36,026 bases of DNA, taken from assembly GCA_019246215.1 (NCBI GenBank), contig JAFAQT010000032.1, forward strand, positions 1 to 36,026, in the 5' to 3' direction. Positions within the stretch are counted from its first letter, which is position 1; each line of letters opens with the position of its first letter. This document shows, in pieces, positions 35,866-36,026 of this stretch. Source of the DNA: Verrucomicrobiota bacterium. Lineage in GTDB: Bacteria; Verrucomicrobiota; Verrucomicrobiia; Chthoniobacterales; JAFAMB01. Under the pieces are notes generated by a model. That model saw only the letters and a list, made by a program, of their open reading frames with translations. It was not told the DNA's origin and searched no databases. A program made the translations under genes and the position numbers.

Positions 35866-36015
35866 GGGACAGGTCAAATCACGCGCAGCTAAATCCTCGA
35901 GTTCAGCGGTAATCATGAAGGTGGCTGAGCCGATTTCTGCCCTCTTATCTAGGGAGACCGGTTTTCAATCCCCGCAGACAGGTTTGCGAGTGGAGATCAA
36001 CATTTGACCTGTCCC
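35866..36015 (+). repeat. Repeat element copy C with perfect 14-bp terminal inverted repeats
   Basis: GGGACAGGTCAAAT (35866-35879) / ATTTGACCTGTCCC (36002-36015); interior shares CAGCGGT, TCTGCCCTCTTAT and ATCAACATTTGACC with copies A and B. Confidence 0.88.
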
Positions 36016-36026
36016 TTTCGGCTGTC

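Noticed and set aside
34954-36026. Possible CRISPR array
   Set aside because: Repeat units are irregularly spaced, differ in length, have inverted copies, and there are no uniform spacers or cas genes.

Overview
The window appears to be a bacterial chromosome segment. The gene content, a MurC-MurB fusion and a divergent FtsZ suggest the Verrucomicrobia (PVC group), but this is inferred from protein features and was not tested by search. The core, about 12.2-31.1 kb, is a contiguous division and cell wall (dcw) cluster on the + strand: mraZ, rsmH, ftsL-like, ftsI, murE, murF, mraY, murD, a LysM-domain membrane protein, ftsW, murG, a murC-murB fusion, ddl, ftsQ, ftsA, ftsZ. Upstream lie an orphan sugar-type ABC ATPase, a VOC protein, a YbhB/PEBP-like protein, two OmpA-domain proteins flanking glycyl-tRNA synthetase, an HD-domain protein, a compact ANL synthetase, and proB/proA. 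Downstream lie aguA/aguB (agmatine to putrescine, - strand), a cyclophilin and queA. The last 1.1 kb (about 34.9-36.03 kb) is not ordinary coding DNA. It holds at least three copies of a ~145-200 bp element bounded by inverted repeats GGGACAGGTCAAAT ... ATTTGACCTGTCCC, short tandem sub-repeats, and a frameshifted 3' remnant of a transposase that looks like the IS256/mutator family. The best leads are this repeat array, a 10-bp-periodic TGGGG-type array in front of mraZ (candidate MraZ operator), the altered FtsZ T7 loop, the LysM protein inside the dcw cluster, and the MurC-MurB fusion. No tRNA, rRNA or CRISPR array was seen. All calls were made by eye, without database searches.
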